Of a stretch of 64,000 bases of DNA, positions 1 through 12,103 are shown piece after piece. The DNA is from Exophiala sp. HKRS030. Taxonomy: Eukaryota > Ascomycota > Eurotiomycetes > Chaetothyriales > Herpotrichiellaceae. Under the pieces are notes generated by a model. It did not search any database, was not told the DNA's origin, and was given only the letters and a program-made list of their open reading frames with translations. The position numbers and the translations under genes are program-made. The stretch covers positions 1,674,001 through 1,738,000 of the forward strand of contig JAHWDD010000010.1 in NCBI GenBank assembly GCA_023897205.1, written 5' to 3'. The stretch's first letter is position 1. The number at the start of each line of letters is the position of its first letter.

Positions 1-151
1 GCCCAGAAGGGCTTAGTAGCTTGTTACTGTTCCCTACTATATTGGAATAGTTTCGGCTACTACATTTCACTGCAGACGCCGTCGTGCTTTTGCCCGGCAA
101 GCCCACAGTAGAGATAAGCTGGAGCATTAACTCGCCTCACCAGCTTGCAGT

Positions 152-248
152 CTGGTAATCATCGCACGGAATCTGCTACTAAAGCCCTTCACGCTGAAGA
201 CTGGTAATCATTGCACGGAATCTGCTACTAAAGCCCTTCACGCTGAAG
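152..248. repeat. 49-bp direct tandem duplication, two copies
   Basis: The unit starting at 152 (ctggtaatcatcgcacgg) is repeated from 201 with period 49. The copies differ by one C-to-T change early in the unit. No protein is associated. A recent slippage or unequal-exchange duplication is the simplest reading. Confidence 0.85.
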
Positions 249-1243
249 CCAAGCTTTATCGATTCCATTTACCATTAGCTCTTTACTCGCAGGTCATCCT
301 TGGATTCTCGGATGACCCGGCGGAGCTGGACTTAACTTATCCTTTTATCTCACCTGCGCCCTTCATAGGACGCTACCTAAACGCTTAATCCGACGTCAAC
401 TGACGTGGGCAACAGAAGTAACTGCACAGTGCAAGCCTCTCTGGTCCTCTTGAGCCATCCACACCTCACAATTAGGTGCTCGGAGCTTCCGGAGCTTCGT
501 ATCCTATCTTAGAGATATCTCCAGAACAACAGAGCGAACACCTAATTCTGTAACAATCACAATGAAAAAAAATATGAAAATGCCTTTGCCTCCTCTTTCT
601 AATCCCTAAACTCCGCGTCACCTGTACTATCTTGGCCAGGGTAATGCTTGTCTTACTTTCTCATCTCGAGCACATGTAGACAAGTGCTCATGCGCCGAAA
701 ATAAATCAAACAACTCCTACCTATCTGCATACGTGCTGGCACGTACCTACGCACCGACGGACCGACCTACCATGTGTCTCAAATTAAGAGGAGATCTGGA
801 GATCTTCAGACCTCTTGCTTTTTCCTAGAGTAACAGAGCAACATATTCGAATCTGACTGTAGTATTAGGCAAGAAAAGAAGACCCCCAAATGCAGAAGGA
901 GATGTTTATTCGTACACAGCCACCTACATATACACACACACATATATGGACGCCCCACCCCTCACAGTAATTCAACTACATAGGTAGGTAGGCAGGTAGG
1001 TAAGTAAGTACGGAGTAGGTGGGTGGCCCGGACCCGGGACCCCTCGTGGCTGCGAGGTTGGGGGGATAGATGACTTGTGAGTTGCGCACGCGCACTCGCA
1101 CTCGTGATTTTGAGAGTTGTGACTTGTGACTTGTGACTTGTGAGTGGTGAAAGACTCCTACTAGTGGTTCGTCAAGGAGGAAAAAGTCGAATTGCGTGGT
1201 TCAGATGACTACTGCTACTCTATATATATTGCGCCTCCCCCCG

Positions 1244-1279
<36 letters not shown>
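1244..1279. repeat. Poly(C) homopolymer of 36 nt
   Basis: This is an uninterrupted run of 36 C, preceded by CCCCCC (1237-1242) and a single G. The opposite strand is a long G tract. The true length is uncertain because such runs are hard to sequence, and several genes in this window appear to miss bases at far shorter runs. Confidence 0.9.
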
Positions 1280-1549
1280 ATCACATCGCAGAGAAGATGA
1301 CTGGACACCGGACTATCATCAACCCAGCGTTTTGACTGCATGTTGTGCATCGTCGGTTGCTAAATTCTGCAGACCGAGAAGAAGGAAAACAGTCGAGGAA
1401 ATACAAACAACGAGAACGCCATTCATGATATCGTTACAACGGAATTCCCTATCATCGAGGGATATGGTGATTTGCAGACACTCGCAGGGGGAAACATCGA
1501 TTTCTACAACTTCGTGATCGGAGACAAAACGGAGTTGGTGTGCCGGAAT

Positions 1550-2052
1550 TCATGACCCGTCTTTGTGGCCGGCAAACCGGGAGCGTTGTGACCATACGAT
1601 GGTCTTTTTGACGGCATGCGGACAATTATTCAACGTCATGGTTGCAATCGACCTCTCGAGCTCGAGATCCAGATCAAGCTCAGAATCAACATCGACTCTG
1701 TCGTCTGTATCAGGCAGAGTGGTTGGACCATCGTGACCACCGTGGGGGTCTCGTGCACTAAACGAGATTGCAGGCATAATGACCTTGGATCCTGACGACG
1801 ATGAATCCTTCATCACCATACTTTGCATGATGCTGATATCGATTCTCTCCTTACTGTTGAGATAGCTTGACAGCATTGGTTCATCAGGGACAGTGTGGAG
1901 CGTGAATTTTGTCAATGGGATTTGACGACGACTAGGTATCTGTTAGTCGGTCCTGGGGATGGGTAGACCACACCAAAATCAGAAATTCCCTACCATGAAC
2001 GAGTGCTGCTAACCATGACACTGGTTTGCATTGGGGCCGTCTTTGTGGTCAT
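1550..2052 (-). CDS. Tentative two-exon hypothetical protein
   Basis: Not recognised. Starting at the ATG at 2052, exon 1 (2052-1994) and exon 2 (1931-1550) join across a 62-bp GT-AG intron (1932-1993) with a CTAAC-like branch site. Together they make 441 bases, an intact 146-residue frame. The C-terminal half has an acidic stretch (repeated D/E with L) followed by a basic Ser-rich tail. There is no signal peptide, membrane segment or known motif. The frame stays open for about 20 codons upstream of the chosen ATG, so it could be the 3' part of a longer gene. The good splice signals are the only argument for it; it may be spurious. Confidence 0.3.
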
Positions 2053-5000
2053 ACTGTCTGGATCGGCTGATGGTAGTCCAGATCTCAAAATACCTAGCAG
2101 GAGACCAAATAACAGATACTAAGATTGGGGGATGAGAATTGATGCGAAGTAACGAAGGCAGGTGGCTGAAGGTTGATTTATATGGAAAGGAGGGTCAGTG
2201 GGAAGAAGGAGGTACGGAGGAAGAGGAGGAGGGAGGAGAGTGGGAATCCGGAATACCCTGAAGCCCAGGCAGATTGGCTGGAGACTGCGCATGATCCGCC
2301 AAGGCTATCCCGGCAACTTCATTCGCTGACATCGAGTCGAACCAGCTCCACTACCTTCATTTCATTGGCTCTCATATCATACGGCCTTACCTTTTCCGGT
2401 TAGGCGCATCACTGTCCTGACCTCGACTCATACTTTGGTCCATACTTGCCGGGGCCGTACCGGTGTTGAAGACCATGATGCTCATTGTTCATGTGAAGGT
2501 CCAGAATCGAGGTCAAGGAGCATGACAGACCGTCAACAGCAGGAGATAGGCTATCGCAGACACTGTTCTGATTCCTGGCAGTGGATGAACTGCCAAGCGT
2601 CATCGAGGCGCGTGGGATGATCAGATCCAGCGCATGCTGGATACCGGTGACCACAATCGATGGTAGGTGTGAGATCTCGAACTCAAGCTGACTGTAGATC
2701 CGTATTTGATTCCAACTTCTCGAGATGGCCTTGTCCGGAGCGGCTGTTGCTGCAACGTCTGTAAAGGATCAAGAATTTCAACAGGACAATTCCTGTGGTG
2801 CGACGTTGCATCCGATGCAATCGTCCAGAAGTCAAGTAGAGGATTTGTGAGTAAAAGTCCATGGTGCTTTGTCGTCGATGAAGTCGGTCTTTGCATGTCC
2901 AAGTGTTGGTTCCATTCGCAAGCACACGTGACTTGACCTGGGGAGGCGTCCGATTTGGTTGGCTGGACGCGCATCAGGTCTCGGGGCCTCGTCGGAAATA
3001 GGCAGTCGTTGCCCTCGTTTCGGCCAATCGTACTAAAACCTCCCAAGCTTGACTGGTTTTCTGACAGTCTCTGATAATCACAATAGTCGAGAAGGCCTGA
3101 AATGTTAATTGCAGGAGGACTGTAACTTTTCACCTTACCAGTTTTACTGAAACCAGATGTCAAGCAATTATCTACCTTTCGTCGTGATCGACAGGATTGA
3201 AGTTCGATCGCTCTGATAGCTTTGGTTCTGATATGGTTACTGGTCGAGACTGGCAATCCGTAGGTTAAGGTCTGTGTCTCTTCGCAAGAAGATTGTGGAA
3301 TCCCAAAACAAGAAAGTCGACAGAAATGAGGTTGACCACGAGATCCTGAGCCCATGACAGCATCGAAGTCCGAGCTGTATCTAGAAGACGCGTGGTTCGA
3401 GTGAGTGAGTGGGAAAGACGGCCAACAAGTACATGAGTAGGAACTGTTCTGACAGATGGTGTGGGAGAGGTATTGAGACCACATGACCAGTCACGTGGTC
3501 AAGAATTATGGTACCACTTTTCTATTCGAGAGGTCTTTTAAGCTGCGTTGTGAGATGAATATAGGTATAGCTTCCAGATAGCAGCATGTCGTCTGCAAAG
3601 TCAGAAAGAGAGGAAAGGAGCAAATGTGGTGAACCGTGCCTGAAAGATCTCGGCAAAGCGATCAGGTGTATTTCTGCTGTGACCATAGTTAACAAGTTGA
3701 TGGTCAATAACAATCAGGCATAACTCGTTGCCTCTAGCATGTCGAGCATTGGCACCATTCCACTTGAAATGGAGAAATCTTTATAAATCTGTGAGCTGAC
3801 CAGGCATATCAGTACTTTCCGTTGTTTAATCCAGCGCGAAGCGTAAGAGGGTGGTCATGGAGGTGGTCGCGGGACAATCACGCGTTCCCGAGGTAGAAAT
3901 ATGTTGAAAATATGACGAGTAGTTGCTGCTGCTCCATAACTCTTGACAAAACCCGACTTAGCACAGCATCTGAAGTAATGAATATCGTGTTGAGAGAGAA
4001 GATCGATGACATGAAGTCCAAGTTAGAAACTGGAGGAGAGCAAAGAAGTTCGGGAGCGTCCGAAGCGACAAACTGGCGCTAACACAGATATGGACTAGCA
4101 CTGCACTAATCCAAAAACAGCATAAAAATGAAATGACGACTTCCATTTTCGCTCCCCACGTGTGCACGTGCCCACATACCCACATTCCCCATGCCCACGT
4201 CATTACCACGTGCTTCTTCTCGCGAAGTCGCCAATGTGAATGTGGGGGACTCTGGCCCTTTTGGCCCTTCTGGCCTTTGGATCTGGAAGTCTGTGGCCAG
4301 TCCTTTCACCTCCTCCTAGGTGCCTGTGTCCTGCATCCCTGATCCCCGGATTGAAAGTCGACAATTGAGGCTCTACCGCTAAAATTCCCATTCAGGAGGT
4401 GCAATGTAAAAAGCAACCAACATGTTGTCGCTTCCCCTCCTCTTCATGATAAGTCTCTTTCGCCACCACTCTGAACCCTTTCTGAATCTACTCGATATAC
4501 GTTGATAATCCAGTCCTACTGGCATCTAGTCGATCTGATCAAAATCCCTTATCCTATAAGACGCTATTCCGCTGTTTGTCAGGTTTGCGCCTCGATCGCA
4601 GTATATCTCACTGAAGCCGAAGTAGCCTTCGTCGAACATCACGGGTATCGCTTCTGCCCACTTCTTTTGGCAAAACGACACATCGCCACTTCGAATGACA
4701 AGTTTCCTTGTCGGTGGCAAGCCAGTAAGACATCCTGAAGTTGTTGATCTGATCGGCGTGGCCGTGAGGCTGTGCGCCGTCCATTACTCAACAACGACTG
4801 ACAGTGAGAGAATCGTCCAAGGAACCAGATGTCAACCTGCACTGGGTTTATGTCAACTTTACGACATACATTTAATTCTGACGTCTACCAAGTAATACAT
4901 TGGTTTACCCTAAGTGTCATGGGTGTGAATGTGCGAAGAATCATGTCGCAGAACTTTGGTTCCGATCTGCTTACATAATACACTTGTACCTCAGCACAAC

Positions 5001-7536
5001 CAACCATTTCAGCTTAAGCAAGCCAGATCGCAACCAGAGACATACCGCTATCGCCACGACGGCAGATGCGTGAACTTTCACTCGATAGGCATACATGGAT
5101 TCTATCAAGGAGTCTGCCAGGATCTCTTTGCCCCTCCGAGCAATGTGCCTGTCATAGGCTACCATCGTTGATGCTTACATGGCACGCCTAGCTGGAACTC
5201 ATGCTCACGCCTACGGTTACAGCACCACTGGCCACCATTGTACGGACGTTCGCAGAAGGCGTGATGTGGAATAGCCTTTAGCTGCGAATTCCTCTACATC
5301 ACACGTCTCTGTGAATACCATCATTGTGCTTATTGGACGTGGATCACTCCCATCAAGTCCAGCATATACTCTGACAGGTCTCGATTCTCCCGAGAGGACT
5401 AGAAGAGCTGTTTCATTCTCAGCCAGTCAAGAGCCTCTGACAATCTGACCAAACCCGCCCCACAGGTCTCCCCTTCCCTGCTCCAACTCTCATGGTTGCC
5501 TGTTTCTCAACTGGTAAAGATTATGCAACTATCGTTACCGGTGGCGACGGTGGAGGTGCACTCTTGTCCCACATTGTCGAGACTCGAGACTCCCTTTCGT
5601 CTCGACAAGAGAAGGCAACCACGCTATTCATGCAAAGTTCTGAATATGGGGTCCTCACTGGTGGGAATCGTGGCAGAGAAGTTCCAACTGTTCACGAATC
5701 AAAGGTTCGAGCTCAAGAGAACCCGGGATCATCCTCGTGACACACGCCAACAACCTTCAGATTGCCTTGCAGCCCCATCTGCCTCTTCCAGGCGGTTGAG
5801 AGGGTATCGATGCGGACAAACCATGAGGTCTTTGGGTTCCACTACACTAACTAACGCTGTGCCTCACTGTCAAGCCCCTTAACTGCCAGAAGACTGGTTC
5901 GCTGAACCTGCTACTGTACAAACAGTGCTTTGCCTGACAGTTGCCTGCGGATGCACTCCGGATGTCCTTGAATATCTGACGTGGAAAGATGAGAACTCTT
6001 ACGTGTCGTGTTTGCCTTCTCGGACCTGGGTTTGAAGTGCATGCCCGAAGGACCGAGCTCATTGCACTGTTAAGGCCCAATTTCAAGGCGACTGACTGAA
6101 ACCTAGACGGGGCACGACGGCGTTACCATAAAAGCCCACTCCGCGGGGCGCCAACTACGGTCGCCGCTTCCAAGATTACCCAATCCTGTCAGTCTTGACC
6201 AGGTTGCAATGGGAGGATATGCTACTTGTTCTCCGATGCAATGCCCGATCCCGCCTTGCTCGTTTCGAGGCATTAATCGATACCGAATCGATTTCTGTAA
6301 ACTTTATGCCCAATGAATCAATGGTGTCTTCCGCCTTGTGCCCTTTCAGGCATACACTTTAAGGATGATCAGAAGTGTCAACTTTCAATCGCCGCCCAGA
6401 CATCTGTTGTGACTGCCGTCGAAAGGCAGCGGTCAACGGCGCAACTCTCATGCAAAGTCTTGCCTGACAACAGCCACCCGCCCTACACGCAAATGTGACA
6501 GATCCGAATCCGTAGTCTTTCACACCGTTTTTCCTATGCAGCTGGCACACCGCTTGTCACTTGACTCGCGAACGATGACTCTTTCTCCAATCCAACATAA
6601 TTGAACACTGATACGGAGGGTAGATCCAGATAGATCCAGAGTCAAGTCATTCCAAAACTGCAGTTCTGTACGTTCCAATACCGAAATAAAGCCATCCGTA
6701 GACAGGAGTGGCCCAAGATGCACATCAGGCTGAACAGTGCATTAACTAGCCTTACGCCCCCTTTTCCCATCTCGGCCTCATGTATCACACAGCAGGGGAA
6801 AGGGACGAACAAGGCTGAGCGAGAGTCCTAGATGATCTGCACTGCGAAAAAAAAAAACCAAAGTGCTATTCTACCTAGATGCACAATAGTGATAGTTGCG
6901 AATATCCATCCCATATCCCGTAAAAGTCCCAGGTAGGATTTTCGACGCAAAACACCGTCACGCAACAGTCTCATGATTTGGAAAAAAGAATTCCCACAAA
7001 CATACCACGTTTCGCAACCACGCAACCCCAATTCCCAATTCCCAATTCCCAATTCCCAATTCCCAATTCCCAATTCCCAATTCCCAATTCCCAATTCCCA
7101 ATTCCCAATTCCCAATCCCCAATCCCCAATCCCCAAAAAGAGTCGGAAGATTCTTGGGTGAGACTTTCTTTTATGAGGGGTTTTCTTCCCTTCCCTTGGA
7201 CGCGCTCAGGCACATAGTACCGGAAGGGTGTGGGAAGTGACTACTCGACGTGACAACTTGGCAACTTTGACAACTTGACTCAGTATGTATGTGCTTGCTG
7301 AGCATCATCCGTATTCGAATCAATCTTTTAAGCGTGTGCGTTGCGTATCTGCAATATCCGTGTAGATTGTAGATGAATGGGCTCTTTGATGTTCCCGGAT
7401 CATGCCGCTACGTTTTACCCTCCGGATAAATGCTGGCGCGATCAATCCGCCGGGACTGTCCTACGGAGTATATACATTACATGTATTGTAAAGAAGCGAT
7501 CCAATGACACTTCCCGAAGGATCACACGATGATTGA
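2053..7536. other. Long gene-poor region
   Basis: About 5.5 kb without a recognisable gene. The longest open frame is 287 codons on the minus strand (2621-3484). It is rich in Ser, Arg, Cys, His and Trp and lacks recognisable motifs, so it is not called. The region carries the heptamer minisatellite at 7031-7135 and a TACGGAGTA word at 7462-7470. No tRNA or transposase was seen. Confidence 0.5.
7031..7135. repeat. Heptamer minisatellite (ATTCCCA)12(ATCCCCA)3
   Basis: Fifteen contiguous 7-bp units: twelve identical ATTCCCA copies, then three ATCCCCA variants at the right edge. The minus strand therefore has GGG or GGGG every seven bases separated by three to four bases, a regular G-quadruplex-capable pattern. 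Both strands are open in several frames, giving artificial repeat peptides. It lies about 400 bp downstream of the PBN1 stop. Confidence 0.92.
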
Positions 7537-9198
7537 TCATTGTGCTTTCTTCTTTCGCACTACATCCTCCTTCTTCGCGCTACCGCCAGCAAAATTCTTC
7601 CACTGCTCGAAAAGCCCCGGTCTCAACATCCACAGCACATAGCCAAACCCGAGCAAGATCGTGACCACGGTGATAATCTCGATCGTCGCTGGCGACATGG
7701 CCTGCGTGTCTAGTACGGGTAGAGAGATCGTTTCGACCAATTTCCCTGCTTCGCTATGTCCCTTCCCGTTTTCATTCCCATTTCTAGGTGCAGGTGTAGG
7801 CCGTAGATGGTAGAACATTGTGCGCGGGCCGAACAAGCCCTCATATCCCAAATGCGTGCGGTCGAAGGGGTTCACGGGGAATTTGGTGCCTTGTTCCGCC
7901 GTGCATGCCCAGAAGACCAGAGGCCATGGTATGTCAATGTTGGTGACGCCGCCAGGTTGAGGGGTTAGATAGCGCAGATGTGTGGGGATGGTGACGTGCC
8001 AGGACTCTGCTGAGACGGAGTTGTTGTTGGAGCTGGTAGGAGTGAGAATGGAGAATAAAGCCGTCGAACCCCATTGTTTGACAACGTAGTCTGGGGCTTC
8101 GAGGTCGACGTCACCGGCAAGGCTGTGCAGTTCGCCGAGGTGGTGCGATTGTTGGAACAGCGGGTCGTTGCTGAGGAAGGCCCATTTGTCAATGAATATG
8201 TGGGACGGGAGCGTGAGGTATGTTTGTAGCGCGCACACGCTGTCCGATGGTTTGTTGGCGGGTTCGACGAGTGATGATGCTGATGGGAATGTGATGCGGA
8301 GAATCGGATGGAGACCTGTGGGCTGGTCGAAGTGAACTGTGTATGTCTGGTCGGCGGCGGACGGGGTTGAGGAGGAGGAGGATAGTTGGTGGTGTCGTGA
8401 TGGGAAGCTGAAGAGTGTGGCTTTGGGACGGTCGTCTTCTCCCACGACGGTTAGGAAGCCTGACATGGACAGTTCCGAGGGGTCCTGTGCAGGTGCGGCG
8501 CTGAGGATGCCGACTTCGACTCGTTCGGCGCCGTTTGAGCGCACATCGATGTTCCATGCATCGAGCGTGGTGAACTCGCCGATCGGGTCGTATGAGACTT
8601 CGGGTTGTTTGGACCAGAAGACGGTCAGGATTAGCGCGTGAGATATGCTATCGTAGTCAATGTCGATTGAGTCGGCGATGGTTAACAGCGATGCTGAATG
8701 AAGACAACTCAGGTCTGAATATGTGCATATGGTTCGTTGTAGATATGAGACGAGGCCCTGAATTGAGGGGAGACTGGAGTAATACTGGAGCTTGGATGTG
8801 CGTGTAAAGCGTGAAGACAATACCAAGGGAGCAACGAATGTGGACCGAGGTGAATCACATTTCAACTTGTCTCCAAACACCTTGTGAATCAGGGTGCATA
8901 GCTGGTCTGGCTGTGATTCATTTAATGGCGTGTAGTGTATATGCAGACCCGGTGAAAGTCTGGATAAGAAAGGTGCCGTGACATCGTAAGCCTTTTCAGG
9001 AGCCCAACGAATATGGAGATCGTGCGATTGCTCTAGAATTTCTGTGATCTCCTTAGGTAATTCCTTCAGTCCGAGAGTCAAGCGTTCCTCTCGTGAAGCT
9101 TTGATGGCACCCAGCAGTATCTGGTCGTGAGAGACTTGTATGTCGTCTGGATTTACTGCGTTTCTGGCATCTGTCACGTATGTTGATCGTCTTCTCAT
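7537..9198 (-). CDS. PBN1: PBN1/PIG-X-like subunit of GPI mannosyltransferase I
   Basis: This 553-residue single-exon protein matches the fungal PBN1 (PIG-X) family, the ER-membrane partner that stabilises Gpi14 (PIG-M) when the first mannose is added to the GPI precursor. The start (MRRRSTYV) and the early 'REERLTLGL' plus 'LHIRW' stretches fit the family N-terminus. The conserved C-terminal lumenal block, with 'HLRYL' and 'WPLVFWAC' followed by 'GPRTMFYHL', lies at about residues 408-475. One membrane segment spans about 505-525. The short basic tail ends KKAQ, a KKXX-type ER retrieval signal. The upstream neighbour is SEC12, head to head across 827 bp. The frame is intact. Family assignment is from remembered motifs, not a search. 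Confidence 0.9.
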   Translation of the reverse strand: MRRRSTYVTDARNAVNPDDIQVSHDQILLGAIKASREERLTLGLKELPKEITEILEQSHDLHIRWAPEKAYDVTAPFLSRLSPGLHIHYTPLNESQPDQLCTLIHKVFGDKLKCDSPRSTFVAPLVLSSRFTRTSKLQYYSSLPSIQGLVSYLQRTICTYSDLSCLHSASLLTIADSIDIDYDSISHALILTVFWSKQPEVSYDPIGEFTTLDAWNIDVRSNGAERVEVGILSAAPAQDPSELSMSGFLTVVGEDDRPKATLFSFPSRHHQLSSSSSTPSAADQTYTVHFDQPTGLHPILRITFPSASSLVEPANKPSDSVCALQTYLTLPSHIFIDKWAFLSNDPLFQQSHHLGELHSLAGDVDLEAPDYVVKQWGSTALFSILTPTSSNNNSVSAESWHVTIPTHLRYLTPQPGGVTNIDIPWPLVFWACTAEQGTKFPVNPFDRTHLGYEGLFGPRTMFYHLRPTPAPRNGNENGKGHSEAGKLVETISLPVLDTQAMSPATIEIITVVTILLGFGYVLWMLRPGLFEQWKNFAGGSAKKEDVVRKKKAQ

Positions 9199-10025
9199 AT
9201 TGGTGGATAATGATAGAACGACAGAGCAACTGCAACGAGACGAGGCAATTCGATTAGTCTCAGAAGGTGGATGAGATCGCGTTGTTCATACAAGCATCTC
9301 GAGTTGAAGATGATATTCTTGTTGACCTAGTCACGAGTTACGAAATCTGGGGAGAGTGTCCAGATTCAATTGTGCTGCCGCTTTAACGGACGACAGCGAA
9401 ACCATGAATGTATCTCCAGCAGATTCACTCTCTAGATAGTTCCGTACTGAGGATTCTCAGGGCAAATGGACACTGATCCTGTACACAGATTCAACGTTTT
9501 CTTGGATTGCTTGTTCCAGGCGAAATGATCCTGACAGGTCCAACCTGTGTGTTAGTATCATTCCAACGTACCTCGATGAGATATCGCAAAGAAAGAAAAC
9601 AGCGTGAGATTAACGCCGAATGCAGTGCCGTACCATCGGGCCCTCGGGCTGTTGAGAATCACCAGGAATCACTTATCGATAAGACAGAGGAACCAACCTA
9701 ACCACAGCGGGTGAGGTCAGGTAGCCTTTCAAGTCTTGACTCTCAAAGTCGTTGGTGACGCTGTTTTCTTTTTGTGTTGGTGTGGGTGTTCAACTCGTTG
9801 GTGGAAATTAATTGACATCGACTTTGTTCTGCTACCATTGCCCTTTACCCTCATCCCATTAACAAATCTGTCCTCAACTCCACCATATTCTACCTGTACA
9901 AGTCACTGATTCTTTGGTACACACATCTCCTACTATCACTCTGAGCAACAACATTCCTACGCTCAATGGTCGTCTGTCCAAGCTAAAAGCGCAACCCGCT
10001 ACCTCCTCGTCATCCCCCTCCAACC
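9199..10025. promoter_or_regulatory. Shared divergent promoter of PBN1 and SEC12
   Basis: These 827 bp separate two ATGs facing away from each other. The last 200 bp before SEC12 are pyrimidine-rich on the plus strand, the usual fungal 5' UTR/core promoter composition. Nothing coding is visible. Both genes act at the ER, so co-regulation through this region is plausible but not shown. Confidence 0.5.
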
Positions 10026-11974
10026 ATGGCGCCCGAACTACCCTGTGCCAGTCTCAAGCTCTCTTACCCCCTTGCTGCGGCCGACTTTGATCCTCTTAAC
10101 AAGGACTTTCTGCTCGTCGGTGGCGGAGGAGGATCTTCGTCCACTGGTGTTCCCAACAAGATTTCCCTGATTGACTCTCATCGACGCGATGCACTCCGAG
10201 AACTGGTTGATATCGAGCTAGCCAAAGATGAAGACTCAGTCACCACCCTTGCTATTGCCGAATCATCCCTGGGGTTGGTGAGGAAAGATCAGGATCTGCT
10301 TTGACCGTCTTCGCCGGCATCAATAGCTCGGCTGCGAGTCAGGCCGCGGGAAAGAATGAACATCTCAGATCATTTCGCATTCAGCTACCGCAGAGAAGAA
10401 GGAAAGGTGACCCTGAAAAGACCGACGGTACGGAGAAGTTGGTCTCCAAAGCAGACGCAACAAAGGCTCTAAGTCGATCCGCTGTCTTCAAGTCAGCCAA
10501 AGGCTCAAAGAATGAAACATATCAAAGAGTCCTTCGGTTCAACAGATTTGACGGCAAGGTTCGCATCGGTGCGATAGCATCTGGACTGGCTCCGGAGAAC
10601 GAAGTCATCGCTTTCCGCGCCTCACCAACGCCCACTTCCAAGGATGAGTTATCACGAATCAACCTTGGCAAGCGTGAAGCTGCCGATCTGGACTTGCATC
10701 CGAGTTCGTCAGATCCTGATATCTACAAGTTGGCCTACTGTACCGACGATGAGGTCTTCGTTCAACTCTTCTCCGCAACAGGCTCCAAGAAACCAGTTGC
10801 GCCAGCTTCTTTGTACCGCACACCCGAATCTACCATGACGCTACCGGGCAACAAGCGTCCAAAATTCCGTGCAATCCGTTTCCTCGACTCAAAAACTCTC
10901 CTCCTACTGCAGAACCTTCCCAATCGGTCTGGCGCCGTCCTTCTCGTCATCAAGATATCCGCAGACAATCAGCAAGCTCAAATCTCTCTCCGCAAACGAC
11001 TCAACAAGGCTACCAAGGTAGCTGTTGGTTTGGACGTGGTTCGGTTGGCTTCTCCCAATCAACCTGATACTCAACATGTCATTGCCGTATCCGGACAGAA
11101 TAGTTCGATTGAAATCCTGATACTCGACTACTTGAACTCGTCATATAAGAGCTTCAAACCCTACACCTTCATCAATAGTGTTCACAGTGGACCCCTCACG
11201 CGAATTTCATTTTCGAATTACATCTCGCCAGAACTTCCCATAACCAAAGACACCCCTCCACAATCAATCCGCCTTGCCTCGGTCGGGGTCGATCAATATG
11301 TCAGAGTTCACTTTATCCCACTTCGTCCCTACCCGAACGGGAGGACTAAAACACCACGCTATGTCCTCATACCTCCTTCTGCAGATACGCTTCAAGGCGC
11401 CATCAGCGTTTTCTTCGCGTTGTTGGTCGTGGGGCTGGCGGCATTCTTCATGCAAGCTTTCTGCGAGATCCGAGGTGCGGTACCACCGTTACTTGGTGCC
11501 ACTGACTGGCTATCTCCGCAAGTACAAGGGTGGATCGCTCGTCCGTATGTTCTTGGTGAGGCTCTCGCACAGAAAAAGGACGATGTCATTCAACAGGTGG
11601 AGAACGTAGGAGAACAGGCTAAAGAAAAAATCATCAATATTCCAGGGGTCGACGATGTCAAGGAAAGCGTCCAAGACACTGCTTCATTGTTGAAGCAGAA
11701 ACTGTCAGACTTGGTGGCTGAGAACACGGAACTCGAGACTCCCAAAGCGATTGTATTGCGCGATGCCGGTGTGGGTGAGATCTCTACCGAGATACATCAT
11801 GACGTCGATTTGGTCAAGAAAGAGACGATAAAGAAATGGGATGAGTTGAGCAATGCGCAGAAGAAGACGTGGAAGCAGAAACTGAAAGAGGCGGGTCATT
11901 GGGCTGAAGACCAAGGAGAGAGTGTCTTCAAGGGTGTACTCTTTTCTGTGCTTGGAGATATCATCCATGGATAG
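10026..11974 (+). CDS. SEC12: SEC12-type guanine nucleotide exchange factor for SAR1 (one-base frameshift)
   Basis: Sec12 is the ER membrane GEF that loads SAR1 with GTP and starts COPII vesicle formation. The N-terminal part (10026 to about 10274) has the family start, with a Gly-rich 'VGGGGG' beta-propeller entry and 'DEDSVTTLAIA'. Then 'TVFAGINSS', 'KNEHLRSF' and later WD-like blades continue in the next frame to 11974. One membrane helix lies at about residues 457-480, followed by a long lumenal helical tail, the expected type II topology. The frame change lies between about 10262 and 10300. No intron of workable length fits, but one extra G at GGGG 10271-10274 joins the parts into 649 residues. 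This is most likely an assembly deletion. Confidence 0.92.
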
Positions 11975-12103
11975 TTCGAGGTCTTGCAGAATTTGCATAT
12001 GATATGTCGGCCTTGATTGCTTTCATCCATATTGATAAGTTGCTTTCATTTTATCTATTGAACAGAAGGACTCCTTTTCCCCCTCTTCTGCTCCACCGCT
12101 ACT

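Larger units (their letters stand above)
1..1549. other. Gene-poor stretch with simple repeats
   Basis: No coding region can be supported here. It holds a 49-bp tandem duplication (152-248), a GGTA/GGCA-type repeat (about 981-1022) running into a TACGGAGTA word (1009-1017), CTTGTGA repeats (about 1118-1143) and a poly(C) tract (1244-1279). Open frames are short and of random composition. Confidence 0.6.

Noticed and set aside
2621..3484. 287-codon minus-strand open frame, with a short 'SCRSRRK' stretch suggesting a Zn2Cys6 cluster
   Set aside because: The first Cys of the C-x-x-C pair is missing and none of the later Cys fit the six-Cys spacing, with or without candidate introns. Composition is typical of a non-coding frame.
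6828..7217. Repeat peptides on both strands over the heptamer array
   Set aside because: They are translations of a 7-bp minisatellite that happens to lack stops; no conserved sequence adjoins them.
10275..10300. GTGAGG...CAG as an intron explaining the SEC12 frame change
   Set aside because: Only about 15 bp would be removed, far below the shortest introns seen here (45 bp); conserved coding lies on both sides.
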